A DNA stretch of 64,000 nucleotides from Streptomyces sp. LBL. GTDB taxonomy: Bacteria; Actinomycetota; Actinomycetes; Streptomycetales; Streptomycetaceae. The stretch lies in the NCBI RefSeq assembly GCF_029893585.1, contig NZ_JARXYX010000014.1:124001-188000 (forward strand). The letters run 5' to 3'. This document shows, piece after piece, positions 50,597 through 58,821 of the stretch (positions are counted from its first letter, which is position 1; each line of letters begins with the position of its first letter). A program made the position numbers and the translations under genes. Below the pieces are notes generated by a model, which ran no database searches, was not told the origin of the DNA, and saw only the letters and a list, made by a program, of their open reading frames with translations.

Positions 50597-50806
50597 TCAG
50601 GCGAACCAACCTTGCGGTGTCGGGGCCGTGTTGCGCCAGATGTGCTTCGCCTCGCGGTACTCGGCGAGGCCCGAGGGGCCGAGTTCGTCCTTGCCGCCCG
50701 CCTCGTCCACGACCCCCACCAGAGAGTTGTCGGCGGGACAGCGGATCTCGCGGGTGCGCTCGTCCACCGCCCTGCGCCCCGCACCGTCAATGAACAGGTC
50801 CGGCAT
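50597..50806 (-). pseudogene. Betaine aldehyde dehydrogenase reduced to both ends by an in-frame deletion
   Basis: A 69-codon frame whose first 40 residues (MPDLFIDGAGRRAVDERTRE ... SLVGVVDEAGGKD) are the usual N-terminus of betaine/aminobutyraldehyde dehydrogenases, and whose last 29 (ELGPSGLAEYREAKHIWRNT ...) are their usual C-terminus. About 420 residues, with the catalytic Cys and NAD-binding domain, are absent; the join GGKD-ELGP keeps the frame. GGGAGG precedes the ATG at 50806, and the gene still overlaps the Rieske oxygenase stop by 20 bp as an operon member. It cannot be an active dehydrogenase. Confidence 0.88.
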
Positions 50807-51992
50807 GACTGCCTCCCAGTTTCTCCACGAGCCACTCGTGGAAGGTCCCGATGTGGTGCTCGTTGGGGACCAACACACCACCCTTCCGGTACGCCCGCGA
50901 CGCCATCGCCGGCTGCGTCCGTTCGCAGGCCTCAAAATCCTGCTCGTTGACCCGGTGGAACAACTCCACCGACTTCGACACGTCCGCCCCGGACTCCACC
51001 ACCTCCGGCGCGTACAGCCAGTCGCACTCGACGACCGTGCGGTCCTCGGCCAGCGGGAACATGCGGTGCAGGATCACATGGTCCGGTACGAGGTTGATGA
51101 ACACCGTCGGCTTCACGGTGATGGCGTAGTAGCGGCGGTCCTGGCTCTCGGAGACCGCGGGCAGCCTGGCGAAACCCTCACTGCCGTCGACGGTGAAGCC
51201 CTTGATCTCCTCGCCGAACCCGGCGCCGTGGCCCACGTAGTACTGGGCGGCGTAGCCGTCGGCGAACTCCGGTAGCACGTCGGTGAGTTCGGGGTGGATC
51301 GTCGCGCAGTGGTAGCACTCCATGAAGTTCTCGACGATCAGTTTCCAGTTCGCCTTCACGTCGTAGACGATCCGCCGGCCGAGGGCGAGGTGCTCGGTGC
51401 CGTAGTGCTCGATCGCGGCGGGGTCGCCGAGCCGCTCGACGGCAGCGTGCGGGACGGTGTCCTCGAAGGGCGGGGGCTCCTCGGCGAGGCACACCCAGGC
51501 GTAGCCCAGCCATTCACGCAGGGACACCTTGATCAATCCGTACTCGACACGGTCGATGTCGGGCATCTTGATCAAGTTGGGTGCGGCGATCAACGTGCCG
51601 TCGAGGTCGTACGTCCATGCGTGGTAGGGGCATTGGAAGGTGCGCCGGATCTCACCGGACTCCTCCCCGCACAGCCGGGCTCCGCGGTGCCGGCAGACGT
51701 TGAGGTAGGCGCGCAGCTCGCCCTTGCGGGTGCGCGCGATGAGGACGTTCTCGCGGCCGACCTGGACGGTGCGGAAGGCGCCCGGTGTGGCCAGGTCGGC
51801 GCTGCGGACGGCGCAGAACCACATCGACTCGAACACGCGCTCTTGTTCCCGACGGAAGATCTCCGGGTCGGTGTAGTAGTCACCGGGCAGGGTGGCGATC
51901 AGGCTGGGGGAGATCTGGCGGGCCGCGGAGACGGAGGTCGCGGAGACGGGGCTCTCGGGCGCGGGGTTCTCGGACGCGGGGGTCGTCGTCAC
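50787..51992 (-). CDS. Rieske oxygenase, glycine betaine monooxygenase-like (GbcA type)
   Basis: A 401-residue ring-hydroxylating-type oxygenase alpha subunit, GTG 51992 behind GAGGAG. Rieske [2Fe-2S] ligands lie in CRHRGARLCGEESG ... FQCPYHAWTYDLDG; the mononuclear iron site is in IVENFMECYHCATIHPELTD. In Pseudomonas GbcA with GbcB removes one methyl from glycine betaine as formaldehyde, yielding dimethylglycine. Neighbouring flavoproteins for dimethylglycine and sarcosine, formaldehyde dehydrogenase, ferredoxin and reductase all support betaine as substrate; stachydrine or carnitine are alternatives. The N-terminal 25 residues are Ser/Pro/Ala repeats. Confidence 0.88.
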   Translation of the reverse strand: MTTTPASENPAPESPVSATSVSAARQISPSLIATLPGDYYTDPEIFRREQERVFESMWFCAVRSADLATPGAFRTVQVGRENVLIARTRKGELRAYLNVCRHRGARLCGEESGEIRRTFQCPYHAWTYDLDGTLIAAPNLIKMPDIDRVEYGLIKVSLREWLGYAWVCLAEEPPPFEDTVPHAAVERLGDPAAIEHYGTEHLALGRRIVYDVKANWKLIVENFMECYHCATIHPELTDVLPEFADGYAAQYYVGHGAGFGEEIKGFTVDGSEGFARLPAVSESQDRRYYAITVKPTVFINLVPDHVILHRMFPLAEDRTVVECDWLYAPEVVESGADVSKSVELFHRVNEQDFEACERTQPAMASRAYRKGGVLVPNEHHIGTFHEWLVEKLGGSHAGPVH

Positions 51993-52003
51993 GGGTGTGC
52001 TCC

Positions 52004-53188
52004 TCAGGCGGGCGCGGCGGTGGGCAGCTCGCGGATCTGCTGCCGGGCAGGGTCGAACAGGCCGATGGGGTGCTCGGTGCTGCCGGTCAGGGCCAGGTCG
52101 GCGAGGATCTCGCCGACCACGGGCACGAACTTGAAGCCGTGCCCGGAGAACCCGCAGGCCACGGTGACCGACTCCGGGTGCGCCGGGTGTCGGGCGATGA
52201 CGAAGTGCTCGTCCGGGGTGGTGGAGTACATGCAGGTCGCGGCCTTGAGGAAGGTGCCGGGGAGGTCGGGGACGCAGCAGGCCAGGTGGTCGGCCATCGC
52301 CTTGATCTCGTCCTCGTGGACCGTCCGGTCGATGGTCTCCGGGGTGGTCACCTGCCCCTTGCGGAAGAAGGCGACCTTGGCGCCGAGGCCGGGGCCGTCG
52401 ATGGAGGGGAAGCCGTAGACCTGGATGCCGGCCGCGTCCTCCCAGATGTAGATGGGGTGGTTCTCCGGCAGGAAGGGCTCGACCCCCTGCCTCGGCTGGA
52501 ACCAGTACATGACCTGCCGTTCGATGGTGAACGGCACCCGGAGGTCGGTGAGCAGCTGCGGCGCCCACGCGCCCGGGCAGATCACCAACTGGGCGGCGGT
52601 GTAGGTGTTCTCGGCCGTGTGGACGCGAACGCCGTCCCGGTACGGCTCCCAGTGGGTCATCGGCTCCTCGAAGTGCAGGTCGGCGCCCTGCCGGGTGGCG
52701 AGCTGGAGGTGCGCGGCGACGGTGTTCTCAGGCCGCAGCAGACCGGCCTTCCGCTCGAACAGCGCCACCTCGTCGTCCTTCGGGGTGAGAGTCGGGAAGC
52801 GGCAGCGGATCTCCTTCGCGTCCAGCATCTCGTGCGGCAGGTCCCACTGCTGGGCGGAGAGCAGCGAGCCGGAGACGGTCTGGGAGTCGGGGCGGCCGAC
52901 CATCACACCGCCGGGCAGGATCGCGATCTCGCGGCCGGTGGCCCGTTCGAGGTCCTCGTACAGCTCGTAGGCGCGCAACAGCAGTGGGACGTACGCCGGG
53001 TCCTCGAAGTACGATTGCCGGGTGATCCGCGAACCGCCGTGGCTGGAGCCGCGGTTGTGCACGGGGCCGAACTTCTCCAGCCCGAGCACACGGGCACCGC
53101 GCGCGGACAGATGGTGGGCGGCGGCGCTGCCCATGCCGCCGAGGCCGATGACGATCACGTCGTAGGTGGGGGACATTGTGGGGGACAT
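52004..53188 (-). CDS. Sarcosine oxidase / N-methyltryptophan oxidase-like FAD protein
   Basis: A 394-residue flavoprotein of the monomeric sarcosine oxidase (SolA) type, ATG 53188 behind AGGAGG. It has the dinucleotide fold DVIVIGLGGMGSAAAHHLSARG, the SSHGGSRITRQSYFEDP loop and the C-terminal CGFSGHGFKFVP. MSOX-type enzymes oxidatively demethylate sarcosine to glycine, formaldehyde and H2O2, the last step of betaine degradation. The MSPT start is duplicated (MSPTMSPTYDV). Separated from the Rieske gene by 11 bp, so cotranscribed. Confidence 0.88.
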   Translation of the reverse strand: MSPTMSPTYDVIVIGLGGMGSAAAHHLSARGARVLGLEKFGPVHNRGSSHGGSRITRQSYFEDPAYVPLLLRAYELYEDLERATGREIAILPGGVMVGRPDSQTVSGSLLSAQQWDLPHEMLDAKEIRCRFPTLTPKDDEVALFERKAGLLRPENTVAAHLQLATRQGADLHFEEPMTHWEPYRDGVRVHTAENTYTAAQLVICPGAWAPQLLTDLRVPFTIERQVMYWFQPRQGVEPFLPENHPIYIWEDAAGIQVYGFPSIDGPGLGAKVAFFRKGQVTTPETIDRTVHEDEIKAMADHLACCVPDLPGTFLKAATCMYSTTPDEHFVIARHPAHPESVTVACGFSGHGFKFVPVVGEILADLALTGSTEHPIGLFDPARQQIRELPTAAPA

Positions 53189-53283
53189 GGCATTCCTCCT
53201 GAGGGTGCGTCAGCAGCGGGCGACGGGCGGGGCCGGGGGCTGCCGGGGGGGGGCTTCCGGGGCGTTTCAACGACGGATGCGGG

Positions 53284-55896
53284 TCATCGACGGATGCGGG
53301 TCATCTCCGGGTCGAACAGGGGCTCTTCGGCGACCGTCGCCGGGACCTTCTCGCCGAAGTACTCGATGTGCACACCGGTGCCGGTGGTGAGCCCGGCCGG
53401 CAGCCAGGCATAGGCGATGCAGCGGCCGACTGTGTAGCCGTACGCGGCGCTGGTCACGTATCCGGCGGGCTTCCCGTCGACATACACGGGCTCCTTGCCC
53501 AGGACCACGGCGGCGGGGTCGTCGAGGAGGAGGGGCGTGAGTGTGCGGGTGAGGGGCGCGTCGGTGAGTGCCTCGCGCCCCACGAACTCCTTGTCCGTGC
53601 GGACCGCGAAGCCGACGCCCGCCTCGTAGGGAGTGTGCTCGTCGGTCATGTCGGTGCCCCAGGCTCGGTAACCCTTCTCCAGACGCAGGGAGTTGAAAGC
53701 CGAGCGGCCGGCCGCGACCACGTCGAGCTCCCGGCCTGCCTCCCACAGCGTGTCCCACAGGCGCAGGCCCAGGTCGGCGGTGGTGTACAGCTCCCAGCCG
53801 AGCTCGCCGACGTACGACAGGCGCATGGCCGTCACCGGCACATGACCGACGTACGTCTCCTTGGCGCGGAAGTAGCCGAAGGCCTTGTGGGAGAAGTCGT
53901 CGCGGGTCAGCGGCTGGACGAGGTCGCGGGCGAGCGGGCCCCAGACGCCGACGCAGCAGGTGCCGGAGGTGATGTCCCTGATCTGGACGTCGTCCGGTGC
54001 GTACCGGGTGAGCCAGTCGAGGTCGGCCGGGGAGTTGGCGCCGACCTGGAAGCGGTCGGGGGCGAGGCGGGCGACGGTGAGGTCGGAGCGGATGCCGCCG
54101 GTCTCGTCGAGGAGGAGGGTGTAGGTGACCGCGCCGGGCTTCCTGCGGAGGTTGTTGGTGGTCATGCGGTCCAGGAAGCCGAGGGCTCCGGGGCCGGTGA
54201 CCTCCAGGCGGCGCAGGGGGGTCATGTCGTAGAGGGCGACTTTTTCGCGGGTGGCCCTGGCCTCCGCGGCGGCGATCGGGGACCAGTGGCGGGCCGCCCA
54301 GGCGTCGCGCTCCGGGAGCCGGGCCCCGTCCGCAAGGGCGGCGTTCGCCTCGTACCAGTGCGGGCGCTCCCAGCCACCGCCCTCCAGGAAGTAGGCGCCG
54401 AGCTGCTGCTGGCGGGCGTGGAAGGGGCTGACGCGCAGGGGGCGGGGCTGCTCCATCGGCTGGAGCGGGTGGAGGACGTCGTACACCTCGACGAACTGCT
54501 GCGAACCGCGTTCAAGAACGTACGACGGTGAACGCTGTGCTTCCTCGAAACGCGTGAGGTCGCACTCGTGCAGGTCGAGAGAGGGCCGTCCGTCGACCAT
54601 CCACTCGGCGACGGCCTTCGCCACGCCCGCGGAGTGGGTGACCCACACGGCCTCGGCCAGCCAGAAGCCGCGCAGTTGCCGTGACTCGCCGAGGACCGGC
54701 ATGCCGTCCGGGGTGAAGGAGAAGACGCCGTTGAAGCCCTCCTCGGTCTCGGCGTTCCGCAGGGCCGGGATCAGCCGGCGGCAGTCGACCCAGCTCGGCG
54801 CCCAGTCCTCCTCGGTGAACGGGAAGGAGGAAGGCATGTCCATGTTCTGCGCGCGGGCCTCGTCGTACGGCAGCACCGCGAACGGGTCGACGGGCAGGGG
54901 CTTGTGGGCGTAGGAGCCGATGCCGATGCGGTCGGCGTGTTCGCGGAAGTAGAGGTCGCGGTCCTGGAAGCGGAGGATCGGCCGGGTGGCCTCCGCCTGG
55001 TGGTGGTGGAGTTCGGGCAGCGGCTTCGTCCTCGCGTACTGGTGGGCGAGCGGTTGCAGCGGTACGTCGATTCCGGCCATGCGACCGATGACCGGGCCCC
55101 AGAAACCGGCGGCGGAGACGACGTGGTCGGCGAGGAAGGTGCCCTGGTCGGTGACGACTGCCGCGATCCGGCCGTCTTCTTTCGCGATCCCCGTGACCGT
55201 GTGGCGCTCCAGGAAGCGGGCGCCCCGCGCGGTGGCCCGTTCCCGCTGGGCGCGCGCCGCGAGCAGGACACGGGCGAGGCCGTCGTCGGGGGTGTGGAAG
55301 CCGCCGAGGACCACCGACTCGTCGATGAGAGGCCAGAGTTCCTTGCAGCGGGCGGCGCTGACGACCTCGCCGCGGATACCCCAGGCGGCGGCGTAACCGG
55401 CCCTGCGGTGCAGTTCGGCCAGGCGCTCCGGGGTGGTGGCGAGTTCCAGGCCGCCGACCTGGTTGAAGCCGGGGACGCCGTCCACTTCGAGGGAGAGGAA
55501 CTTCTCGACCGTGTACCTGGCGAACTCGGCGAGGGTTTTGGACGGGCTGGTCTGGAAGACGAGGCCGGGCGCGTGCGAGGTGGAGCCGCCGGGGGCGGAC
55601 AGGGGGCCCTGTTCGAGGACGGTCACGTGGGTCCAGCCGCGGGCGGTGAGCTCGTCGGCGAGGGAGCAGCCGACGATGCCGGCGCCGATGATGACGACTC
55701 GAGGACCAGTCGGGGGGTGCGCGGGGGCGTCGTGGGGGCGGTTTTCGGGCGTGACGCATGAGGGTGTGTCGGATGCGGGCGTGACGGACTCGGACGAGGC
55801 GGACGCGGGCATGACGGATGCGGACGTGCCGTTTTCGGGCGAGACGGATATGGGTGTGCCGGTTTCGGGCGTGTTGGTTTCGAGCGTGCTGGACAT
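53284..55896 (-). CDS. Dimethylglycine dehydrogenase/oxidase-like FAD-GcvT protein
   Basis: An 870-residue protein: FAD-binding DAO domain from about residue 68 (RVVIIGAGIVGCSLADELTARG), the His-flavin type segment GGSTSHAPGLVFQ, an FAO middle domain, and C-terminal GcvT folate domains (about 480-860; LYDMTPLRRLEVTGPGALGFLDRMTTNN, GELGWELYTTADLGLRLWD, GYRAWGTDMTDEHTP). Such enzymes demethylate dimethylglycine and pass the methyl as methylene-tetrahydrofolate or formaldehyde. The first 65 residues are a Thr/Pro/Ser/Glu repeat region (TPETGTPISVSPENGTSASV) with repeated nucleotides, unlike the family; ATG 55896 has AGGAGG, but a later start would lose nothing essential. Confidence 0.9.
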   Translation of the reverse strand: MSSTLETNTPETGTPISVSPENGTSASVMPASASSESVTPASDTPSCVTPENRPHDAPAHPPTGPRVVIIGAGIVGCSLADELTARGWTHVTVLEQGPLSAPGGSTSHAPGLVFQTSPSKTLAEFARYTVEKFLSLEVDGVPGFNQVGGLELATTPERLAELHRRAGYAAAWGIRGEVVSAARCKELWPLIDESVVLGGFHTPDDGLARVLLAARAQRERATARGARFLERHTVTGIAKEDGRIAAVVTDQGTFLADHVVSAAGFWGPVIGRMAGIDVPLQPLAHQYARTKPLPELHHHQAEATRPILRFQDRDLYFREHADRIGIGSYAHKPLPVDPFAVLPYDEARAQNMDMPSSFPFTEEDWAPSWVDCRRLIPALRNAETEEGFNGVFSFTPDGMPVLGESRQLRGFWLAEAVWVTHSAGVAKAVAEWMVDGRPSLDLHECDLTRFEEAQRSPSYVLERGSQQFVEVYDVLHPLQPMEQPRPLRVSPFHARQQQLGAYFLEGGGWERPHWYEANAALADGARLPERDAWAARHWSPIAAAEARATREKVALYDMTPLRRLEVTGPGALGFLDRMTTNNLRRKPGAVTYTLLLDETGGIRSDLTVARLAPDRFQVGANSPADLDWLTRYAPDDVQIRDITSGTCCVGVWGPLARDLVQPLTRDDFSHKAFGYFRAKETYVGHVPVTAMRLSYVGELGWELYTTADLGLRLWDTLWEAGRELDVVAAGRSAFNSLRLEKGYRAWGTDMTDEHTPYEAGVGFAVRTDKEFVGREALTDAPLTRTLTPLLLDDPAAVVLGKEPVYVDGKPAGYVTSAAYGYTVGRCIAYAWLPAGLTTGTGVHIEYFGEKVPATVAEEPLFDPEMTRIRR

Positions 55897-55970
55897 GCCC
55901 CTCCTTGCCGGGGACGGGGGTGAACGCGCTGGGGAGGTCGCTCAGGGAGGACGGATGTTCGGCCGCTCGG

Positions 55971-56010
55971 CGGTGATCGTCGTGTCCTGGCGGTGATCGT
56001 CGTGTCCTCG
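55971..56010. repeat. 20-bp tandem duplication
   Basis: CGGTGATCGTCGTGTCCTGG (55971-55990) is followed directly by the same sequence ending CG (55991-56010). It abuts the 3' end of the MBL-hydrolase remnant, consistent with repeat-mediated rearrangement. Confidence 0.85.
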
Positions 56011-56180
56011 CCGTGCCGGGTGTGGACGACAGCGTCGCCGGTGACCACGGCGTTCAGGAACGGGGCGTAGCGCGAGCAACTGCCCCAGGTGTGGCCGGGG
56101 GTGTGGATGACCCCGAGCTCGATGCCGGCGACGGTGAGGACGCGGCCGTCGCTGAGCTCGCCGTCCGGAAGCCGACGGTG
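55991..56180 (-). pseudogene. MBL-fold hydrolase remnant downstream of mscR
   Basis: With no proper start, the minus frame from 56180 reads HRRLPDGELSDGRVLTVAGI, then IELGVIHTPGHTWGSCSRYAP, VVTGDAVVHTRHGEDTTI. These are three blocks of the metallo-beta-lactamase-fold hydrolase that usually follows the mycothiol-dependent formaldehyde dehydrogenase gene: the metal-binding HTPGHTPG, the VFTGDTLF block and the HTGHGxxTTI block. The N-terminal half with HxHxDH and the roughly 25 residues between VVTGD and HTRHG are missing. The piece cannot be functional. Confidence 0.75.
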
Positions 56181-56244
56181 ACCACCCGCACCACCCGCAC
56201 CACTCCGTTCACAGCACCAATATCACCGAGCGCACCACCACCGT

Positions 56245-57330
56245 TCATAGCACCACCACCGAGCGCAGCACCTCGCCCCGGTGCATCGCGGCGAAGGCCT
56301 CCTCGACCTGGTCGAGCGGGATGGTCTCGCTGACGAAGGCGTTCAGGTCCAACAGCCCGTACAGGTACTGGTCGATCAGGAACGGGAAGTCGCGGCTCGG
56401 CAGACAGTCGCCGTACCAGGACGACTTGACGGCTCCGCCGCGCGAGAAGACGTCGATCAGCGGGAGTTCGACCTTCATCTCGGGAGAGGGCACGCCGACC
56501 TGGACCAGCAGGCCTGCGTGGTCGCGCATGTAGAAGGCCTGGGTGAAGGTCTCCGGGCGGCCCACCGCGTCGATCGCGATGTCCACGCCGAAGCCCTCGG
56601 TGAGGGCGCGGACCGCCTCGATCGGGTCCGTCCCCCGGGAGTTGACGGTGTGCGTGGCGCCGAACTTCTCCGCCTGGTCGAGCTTCTTGTCATCGACGTC
56701 GACGGCGATGACCTTCATGGCGCCGTTCAGGCAGGCGCCCGCGATGGCCGCGTTGCCGACGCCGCCGCAGCCGATGACGGCGACCGAGTCGCCGCGGCCC
56801 ACCTGGCCGGTGTTCACCGCGGCGCCGTACCCCGCCATCACCCCGCAGCCGATCAGCGCGGCGGCCTCGGGACGGGCGGCCGGGTCGATCTTCACCGCCT
56901 GGCCCGTCGCGACCAGCGTCTTCTGGGCGAAGGCGCCGATGCCGAGGGCGTTACTGAGCGGGGTGCCGTCCAGCAGGGTCATCGGCTGGACGGCGTTGCG
57001 GGAGTCGAAGCAGTACCAGGGGCGGCCCCGGCGACAGGAACGGCAGGAACCGCAGGGCGCGCGCCAGGCCAGCACCACGTAGTCGCCGGGGGTGAGGTCG
57101 GTGACTCCCTCGCCGACGGCTTCGATGGTGCCGGCCGCCTCATGGCCCAGCAGGAACGGGAACTGGTCGTTGATCGCGCCCTCGCGGTAGTGCAGGTCCG
57201 TGTGGCAGACCCCGCAGGCATGCACGGCCACGAGTACCTCTCCGGGACCCGGATCGGGGACGACGATCGTCTGCACCTCGACGGGTGCGCCCTTCTTCAC
57301 AGCGACTACGGCACGGACCACGTGTGGCAC
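56245..57330 (-). CDS. mscR: S-(hydroxymethyl)mycothiol dehydrogenase
   Basis: Zinc alcohol dehydrogenase that oxidises the formaldehyde-mycothiol adduct with NAD. 361 residues from GTG 57330 (TTG 57336 also possible). Catalytic zinc: CGVCHTDLHYREG, LGHEAAGTIEAVGEG; structural zinc: PCGSCRSCRRGRPWYC; Rossmann: IGCGGVGNAAIAGACLNGAMKVIAVD; C-terminal RGGAVKSSWYGDCLPSRDFP is characteristic of the mycothiol enzyme. In this cluster it removes formaldehyde released by betaine, dimethylglycine and sarcosine demethylation. The MBL partner gene behind it has decayed. A composite motif at 57347-57387 lies in its promoter. Confidence 0.93.
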   Translation of the reverse strand: MPHVVRAVVAVKKGAPVEVQTIVVPDPGPGEVLVAVHACGVCHTDLHYREGAINDQFPFLLGHEAAGTIEAVGEGVTDLTPGDYVVLAWRAPCGSCRSCRRGRPWYCFDSRNAVQPMTLLDGTPLSNALGIGAFAQKTLVATGQAVKIDPAARPEAAALIGCGVMAGYGAAVNTGQVGRGDSVAVIGCGGVGNAAIAGACLNGAMKVIAVDVDDKKLDQAEKFGATHTVNSRGTDPIEAVRALTEGFGVDIAIDAVGRPETFTQAFYMRDHAGLLVQVGVPSPEMKVELPLIDVFSRGGAVKSSWYGDCLPSRDFPFLIDQYLYGLLDLNAFVSETIPLDQVEEAFAAMHRGEVLRSVVVL

Positions 57331-57346
57331 GACCAAGCTCCTCTGC

Positions 57347-57387
57347 TGTTGCGCAGTGCACGATGGGTTGCGCTATGAGGGACATAG
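57347..57387. promoter_or_regulatory. Composite regulator site in front of mscR
   Basis: TGTTGCGCA-N2-GC-N-C, then a second TTGCGC exactly 19 bases after the first, then ATG-N4/5-ACAT. The same pattern with the same internal spacing stands at 58593-58632. Probably the binding site of the IclR regulator. Confidence 0.7.
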
Positions 57388-57542
57388 TGGGAACGCCATC
57401 GAGTGGCCGTCAAGGGGGGCGAGTTAACCCTCGGCAAAAGGACCCTCCGGGGCGAAACCTGCCGGACACACGGCGGCGCTGGACCAGGTGATTCCGGATC
57501 CTGCGCCGTGTCGATGCCGCCAGCGAGCGCGGTCTCCCCCGT

Positions 57543-57645
57543 GTCGGGGGTGCGGTTTCTCCCGCTGTCGGGGGGCGGATTCCCACCGTCGGGACGGCGG
57601 ATTCCACCGTCGGGTGGGCGGCTTCCCGCCGTCGGGTGGGCGGGG
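57543..57645. repeat. GTCGGG tandem repeats between mscR and the iclR gene
   Basis: Five units of 21-24 bp beginning GTCGGG and containing GCGGNTTCYCNCC start at 57543, 57567, 57588, 57609 and 57631. They fill the gene-free stretch behind the iclR stop; apart from them and the regulator site at 57347-57387 nothing else was seen in 57331-57651. Confidence 0.75.
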
Positions 57646-57651
57646 GTCTCG

Positions 57652-58509
57652 TCAGAAGCCGTATCCCATCCGGCGCGACAGTTCCGCCCCGGCGGCCACC
57701 GTGCGTTTGGCCGCCTCCGGCAGGCGGTCGCTGTTCAGCCGGTACACCGGCCCCGAGACGCTGATCGCCGCGATCACCTTGCCGTCGTGCGCGCGGACCG
57801 GGGCGGCTGCCGCGGCCAGGCCCAGCTCCATCTCCTCGATGGTGAGGGCGTATCCCTGTTCCACCACGGCCTCCAGTTCGCCCCGCAGGACGGACGTCCC
57901 GGTGATGGTCCGCTCCGTGAAGCGCGGCAAGGAGCGCGCGAGCAGGCCCTCGCGCAGGGTGGGCGGCAGGTGAGCAAGCAGCACCTTGCCGCTGGAGGTG
58001 GCGTGCAGCGGGGTGCGCCGGCCCAGCCAGTTCTGCGCGGTCACGGACGCGGTGCCGCGGGCCTGCATGATGTTGACCGCCGCGTCGTCGTCCAGAACCG
58101 CGATGTTGACCGTCTCGCCCAGCTCGTCGGCGACCTCCCGGCACACCGGGACGCCTTCCTGGGAGATGTCCAGCCGTACTGCCGCAGCCCCCGCCAGGCG
58201 TAGTACACCGGCTCCCAGGTAGTACTTGCCGCGGTCCTTGGCCTGGGACACCAGACCGCGGTTCTCCAGCACGCCGAGCAGCCGGAACGCCGTCGACTTG
58301 TGTACGTCCAGCTCGTCGGCGATCTCGGTGACGCCCGCCTCACCGTGCTGGGCGAGGATCTCCAGGACGCTCACGGCGCGGTCCACCGACTGGACGGCGC
58401 TGCCCGCCCCTCTGCCGATCCTCTCCGGGGTCGCGGCCTTCTCCTCGCCGCGTTCGGAGTTCAGGGCCCTCTCCTCGCTGCGCTCGGACTGCTTCTGCGT
58501 GCGGGTCAT
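57652..58509 (-). CDS. IclR-family regulator of the betaine-demethylation cluster
   Basis: A 285-residue protein, ATG 58509. After a charged, repeat-like N-terminal extension (residues 1-38), a winged helix (SVDRAVSVLEILAQHGEAGVTEIADELDVHKSTAFRLLGVLENRGLV) and the IclR effector domain (about 115-280; ADELGETVNIAVLDDDAAVNI, RTPLHATSSGKVLLAHLP, MELGLAAAAAPVRAHDGKVIAAISVSGP). It lies between the demethylation genes and the divergent ferredoxin genes, with matching motifs on both sides, so it most likely governs the whole cluster in response to a betaine-pathway metabolite. Confidence 0.92.
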   Translation of the reverse strand: MTRTQKQSERSEERALNSERGEEKAATPERIGRGAGSAVQSVDRAVSVLEILAQHGEAGVTEIADELDVHKSTAFRLLGVLENRGLVSQAKDRGKYYLGAGVLRLAGAAAVRLDISQEGVPVCREVADELGETVNIAVLDDDAAVNIMQARGTASVTAQNWLGRRTPLHATSSGKVLLAHLPPTLREGLLARSLPRFTERTITGTSVLRGELEAVVEQGYALTIEEMELGLAAAAAPVRAHDGKVIAAISVSGPVYRLNSDRLPEAAKRTVAAGAELSRRMGYGF

Positions 58510-58592
58510 GGCTCAACTCTCACCACCTGTGGGCCCGGTTCGGGCCACATCTGCGGGAAACCCTTGACGCGACGGTCGTCCCGCCCGGATTC

Positions 58593-58632
58593 TGTTGCGC
58601 ATAGCGCTTGTTTTTGCGCCATGCGAAACATC
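58593..58632. promoter_or_regulatory. Composite regulator site in the iclR-ferredoxin intergenic region
   Basis: TGTTGCGCA-TA-GC-G-C, second TTGCGC 19 bases on, then CATG-CGAA-ACAT; same arrangement as at 57347-57387. A TTGACG (58564-58569) just upstream may be the -35 box of the ferredoxin promoter. Apart from this the 312-bp gap 58510-58821 shows nothing distinct. Confidence 0.7.
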
Positions 58633-58821
58633 ATCTTACCGAAGCGTTCGGCCCCCGGAAGGGGCCGGACCGACCGGACCGCCGCCGGTCCGACATCTTC
58701 GACCTGCTGGATCAGTGACGCCCCAGCACCCCGTGACCTCCGGACCGTCGCCGGTCCGTACTCCCTGTTCCCGCCTGGACCACAGGTCCGGACCGAGTGT
58801 CCCGGATCGAGAGGGGGGCCC

